This document shows, piece after piece, positions 61,138-64,000 of a stretch of DNA of 64,000 nucleotides. The notes beneath the pieces were generated by a model. That model was not told the origin of the DNA. It was given only the letters and a program-made list of their open reading frames with translations, and did no database searches. Source of the stretch: Trichodelitschia bisporula. Its lineage: Eukaryota; Ascomycota; Dothideomycetes; Phaeotrichales; Phaeotrichaceae. How positions within the stretch are numbered: position 1 is the stretch's first letter; every line of letters starts with the position of its first letter. The DNA lies in contig ML996696.1 in NCBI GenBank assembly GCA_010356995.1, positions 126,364 to 190,363 on the forward strand, read 5' to 3'. Both the position numbers and the translations under genes were made by a program.

Positions 61138-62465
61138 CATCCATCTCATCCCCCTCCTCCCCCTCAACACCCTCCACCCCCCCCCCCTCATTCAAAAACC
61201 CCTCAAACCTCTCCACCATCCGCCGTAAATTCTTCTGCGCCGCCTGATCCCCAAACTCCCCCCCCTTCTTCCCCGCCAACTCCGCCTCAAAATCACCATA
61301 ATCGATATCAAGCCAATCCTCAGCATCGTCCCTCACCGGCCACGCCGCAATCTCCTCATCCGACGGCAGGCTCTCCTCCCCCGCGCCCAAATCCTCGAGC
61401 AAAAGCCGAATCTCCCGCACAGCGCGCTTATCCGCGTTCGCCGGGTCAGCAAGCATCATCTCGAACCCGCACACGAGCTTCATGCCCAGCTGCGCGCGCC
61501 CCTCGGCCGCAGGCGTCTGAGCTGCCGCAATAGCAGCTGCCCAGGCCGCTGTCGGTGGATCGAAGACCTGCGAGCGCAGCTGTGCGAAACCGACCTTTGT
61601 GAAGCGCACGGTGGTGGTGACGAAATCAAAGGGCGGAAAGACGGGTGTGGGGCTCTTGAGGGCGCGCAGGGAAATCGGGTCGCGCAGGTAGAAGGCTTCG
61701 ATTGCGGGGGCGATGGTTGCGGGAAGGGCGTGCAGGATGAAGGCTAGGATGCGGGGGAGGGGGAGGGGTGTGTGGTGCAGGCTGGATTGGATGGCGGCGG
61801 GGTACGCGGAGAGGCGGTGCAGGGCTTCGGATTCGATGAGCGGGGAGTGGATTAGCTTTTCGGGCGTTGAGGACAGGAAAGTGAGTGCTTGGGTGAGGGT
61901 GAGGTTGCGCGGCGTTGGGGTGCTGTCTGTTGGCTTGAGGGGGATGATTTGCAGTGTCCCGGCGTGGAGCCAGACTCTGTGGTCTGCGACCTCGGGGTTC
62001 AGCCACTTGGGCAGCGCGGACGCGGCCTCGATGAGCAGGAACTCGCCGTCGGAGTCGTAGACGCGTGTCCATGTGGTTGGGAACTGCGTGCTCAAGGTGT
62101 AGAGGAGGTACACGATGAGCCACTCGTCGGCAATAGAATCGCCGTAGTTCGTACGGCCGCGGAGGAGCCACGTATCTGCCGCAGTTAGCACAATCCACCC
62201 AACATACGCACAGAGTAATACCATCCTCACGCTTCAACTCCAGCCCAAACCCCTCCCGCTGCCAGATATACTCCTTAAGCAACCTCCTCCCCATCTCCGC
62301 CGCCGCCCGCTGCACCTCCCCCAACCTCGCACGCACCTGCCCATCCGCCATCCCCCCATCGCGCACAAAAACCGCATATTCAACCGTATCCTCCGGCAGC
62401 CCGCGCGGGAACCCCTCAAACCCCTCGCCAGGCCACTTAAAACCGTCATCCACAGACTCGGTCAT
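60614..62465 (-). CDS. SGT1/ecdysoneless (ECD) family protein
   Basis: A conserved eukaryotic protein. Fly and human ECD are linked to spliceosome (Prp8) stability and cell-cycle control, and the fungal members were first named suppressors of gcr2. Exons 62465-62222 and 62175-60614 join over a 46-nt intron (GTATTA donor, GTGCTAAC branch point), giving 601 residues. Family signatures are EDTVEYAVFV, LLKEYIWQREGFGLEL, GRTNYGDSIADEWLIVYLLY, RVYDSDGEFLLIEAASALPK, WLNPEVADHRVWLHAGTLQI and the Asp-rich C-terminal part. A run of Asp is encoded by a CAT/ATC microsatellite at about 61093-61133 and probably varies in length. It is divergent from the SDR gene. Confidence 0.9.
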
Positions 62466-62948
62466 GATGTTTGATTTTATATGTGGCGCGGGCCGCTCCG
62501 CTCGTGGCGCATGCGCCCAGGGCCATGTGCAGCACGCACGGACCCACCGGAAACTTACAGCCGCCGCTGTCCGCGAAAACGCCCAGCTTGCCCAGCTACG
62601 ACTTTTCCGGCGCCCTCGGACAAATCTCCGGTGCCCTCGGACAAGACCTCCGGATAGGCACGCGATAGTGCGCCTCAAGCACGCCAAGCACCCAATGGGC
62701 TGATCCCATTCCAACTTCAGCAGGGGAGGTACAGGAATGAAGCTCCTCCATACGGTACCATGGAACCCCACCATGCAGACTCGCGCAGATGGTGTCATCC
62801 CCGCGGCCTCCCGGGGGCGTCATCCGCGCATCACGCCTCGCAAACTCCACCATCGGCCTCCCTCGCCTCCATCCACACTCGGCCTCTATCACCTGAACTT
62901 CACTGAATTTCCCTACACCCTCTACGAGTACCTACCTCGTAACCTACC
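62466..62948. promoter_or_regulatory. Divergent promoter region of SGT1/ECD and SDR genes
   Basis: A 483-bp interval between two divergent starts. CGCGGCCTCCCGGGGGCG is at about 62800. No specific site can be named. Confidence 0.4.
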
Positions 62949-63819
62949 ATGGCCACAATCGGCATAATCGGCGGCACGCGGGGCCTCGGCCGCGCTCTTG
63001 TCGACGAATACACCCGCCGCGCCGGGCACAGCGTCTACGCAACCGCACGGTACACGCCGCCCCTCGGCACTCCCCCCGCCGGGCTGCACTGGATCGGCGA
63101 CGTGGACATCGCGCATGCCGACGCGGCGACCAAAATCTCCGTTCGGTATGGAGAAGCCGGGCCCCTGGACGTGCTCATCATCTCAGCGGGCTACTTCGGC
63201 AAAGAAGAATTCGGACACCTGGACTGGGAAGCCGAGATGCGGATGTATGCGACCAGCGCCGTAGGCCCGGCTTTCTTGGTGCAGAACCTCGTGAAGAGGA
63301 AGATGTTGGGCAAGGGGTCGAAGGTGGTGCTGATTACGAGTGAGAGTGGGAGTATCGGGTTGAGGCATGAGAGTGAGGGGGGGGGGAATTATGGGCATCA
63401 TGCGAGTAAGGCGGCGGAGAACATGGTGGGGAAGCTTTTGAGTTTGGATTTGAAGAAATTGGGGATTGCGGTTGCGATGGTGCATCCCGGGTTTATGCGG
63501 ACGGAGATGACGCGCGGGGTTGGGTTTGATAAGTATTGGGATCAGGGGGGAGGTAAGGCGAACTGCACACGCTTGGAGGGAGAAGATGCTAATGGCTTTG
63601 ATAGCTGTCGAGCCGGCCGTGGCGGCGAAATCCCTCGTCGACTGGATTGACACGTTTGATATCTCGAAGACGGGCGAGTTCTGGGCGCCTCGCGGAGCAG
63701 CGTACGTTCAGCCTTGCCGATCTCCGATCTTGCTAACATCGGTTAGGGACATTGGAACTGCCGAACACGTTCTCGGCCCGAAGGATAAGCTGCCGGTCCC
63801 GCTACAGCTTCCGTGGTAG
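62949..63819 (+). CDS. Short-chain dehydrogenase/reductase (C-factor-like)
   Basis: NAD(P)-binding Rossmann protein of 257 residues. Exons 62949-63552, 63605-63701 and 63747-63819 join over introns of 52 and 45 nt, both with GCTAA branch points. The N-terminal motif is GIIGGTRGLGRAL. VLIISAGYF replaces the usual NNAG block. SESGSIG carries the catalytic Ser. The active-site segment is NYGHHASKAAENM: the Lys of YxxxK is kept but the Tyr position is His. The C-terminus GEFWAPRGA, then DIGTAEHVLGPKDKLPVPLQ appears only after splicing. The substrate is unknown. The His-for-Tyr exchange looks like a subfamily trait rather than decay, since the rest of the protein is well kept. Confidence 0.87.
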
Positions 63820-63847
63820 ACCGCAGCGATGATTCCGTTTCGATAGC

Positions 63848-64000
63848 CTCTGATGGGAGCAAAGGCCCGTTTACGCGCTAAGGCAACTGTAGCCCTTAAG
63901 ATGGAAGTAAAGACGAAGAGAGGACGAGAGGCATAGACTCTCGAGATTAAATACTTAATGCCAACTTTCCTCCATCTCTCCTTCCTTCTATCATGCGCTT
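63848..64000 (+). repeat. Dispersed repeat family R1, copy 5 (cut by the window edge)
   Basis: Starts TGATGGGAGCAAAGGCCCGT and follows copy 2 (5896-6060) block by block up to ATCATGCGCTT at the last base. It begins 29 bp after the SDR stop codon, so it is probably in the 3' UTR. The element continues beyond the window. Confidence 0.6.

Noticed and set aside
60820-61533. 237-codon plus-strand frame opposite SGT1/ECD, rich in His and Pro
   Set aside because: It is the complement of the Asp/Glu-rich part of SGT1/ECD; His runs come from the CAT/ATC microsatellite.

Overview
The window is nuclear DNA of a filamentous ascomycete (Pezizomycotina). Nearly every conserved gene carries one to three short introns (42-70 nt) with GTRNGT donors, CTAAC/CTGAC branch points and CAG/TAG acceptors. 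The gene content is fungal: an AA9 lytic polysaccharide monooxygenase, ERG2 sterol isomerase, HSP9/12 stress protein, PKR1, a CCCH-type FG nucleoporin and an SGT1/ecdysoneless protein. I cannot name the species.

Layout, left to right. 0-6 kb: the 3' end of an unknown gene, an AA9 LPMO, and a secreted Cys-rich protein with Pro-rich repeats. 6-10 kb: a hypothetical acidic-tailed protein, two F-box-like relics and a small MITE. 10-19 kb: a conserved block with MTQ2 and SDHAF3 divergent, two tandem Cys/His-rich proteins that both end in CaaX boxes, GPI1 directly preceded by a small membrane protein, and the NUP42/AMO1 nucleoporin. 19-32 kb: about 12.5 kb of GC-rich tandem and higher-order repeats with no recognisable gene. 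Its right end is a five-unit array in which each unit carries a complete minus-strand intron, downstream of a strong TATA box. 32-52 kb: a second conserved block with ERG2, an HSP9/12-like gene, a Nif3-like domain protein, a PLP-dependent decarboxylase, a RecQ/SGS1 helicase, tRNA-Pro(AGG), two multi-pass membrane proteins, PKR1 and SmD1. 49.6-60.1 kb: a minus-strand cluster of F-box-like paralogues, mostly short or broken, with an inverted pair of MULE transposase fragments inside it. 60.6-63.8 kb: SGT1/ecdysoneless and a short-chain dehydrogenase, divergent.

Three things stand out. First, removing or retaining a 44-nt intron decides whether the small membrane protein upstream of GPI1 stops 10 nt before the GPI1 ATG or reads straight into GPI1. 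Second, the 200-208 bp tandem repeat with an intron in each unit looks like a spliced transcription unit grown by exon-intron duplication. Third, F-box-like genes at 8-9 kb (+) and 54-59 kb (-) share an N-terminal protein module and a promoter module. Host F-box relics show nonsense and frameshift damage, partly of the C-to-T kind expected from RIP, whereas the satellite region keeps abundant CpG and shows no such decay.

Gene models were built by eye from reading frames and splice signals. Family names rest on motif recognition, not on a database search.
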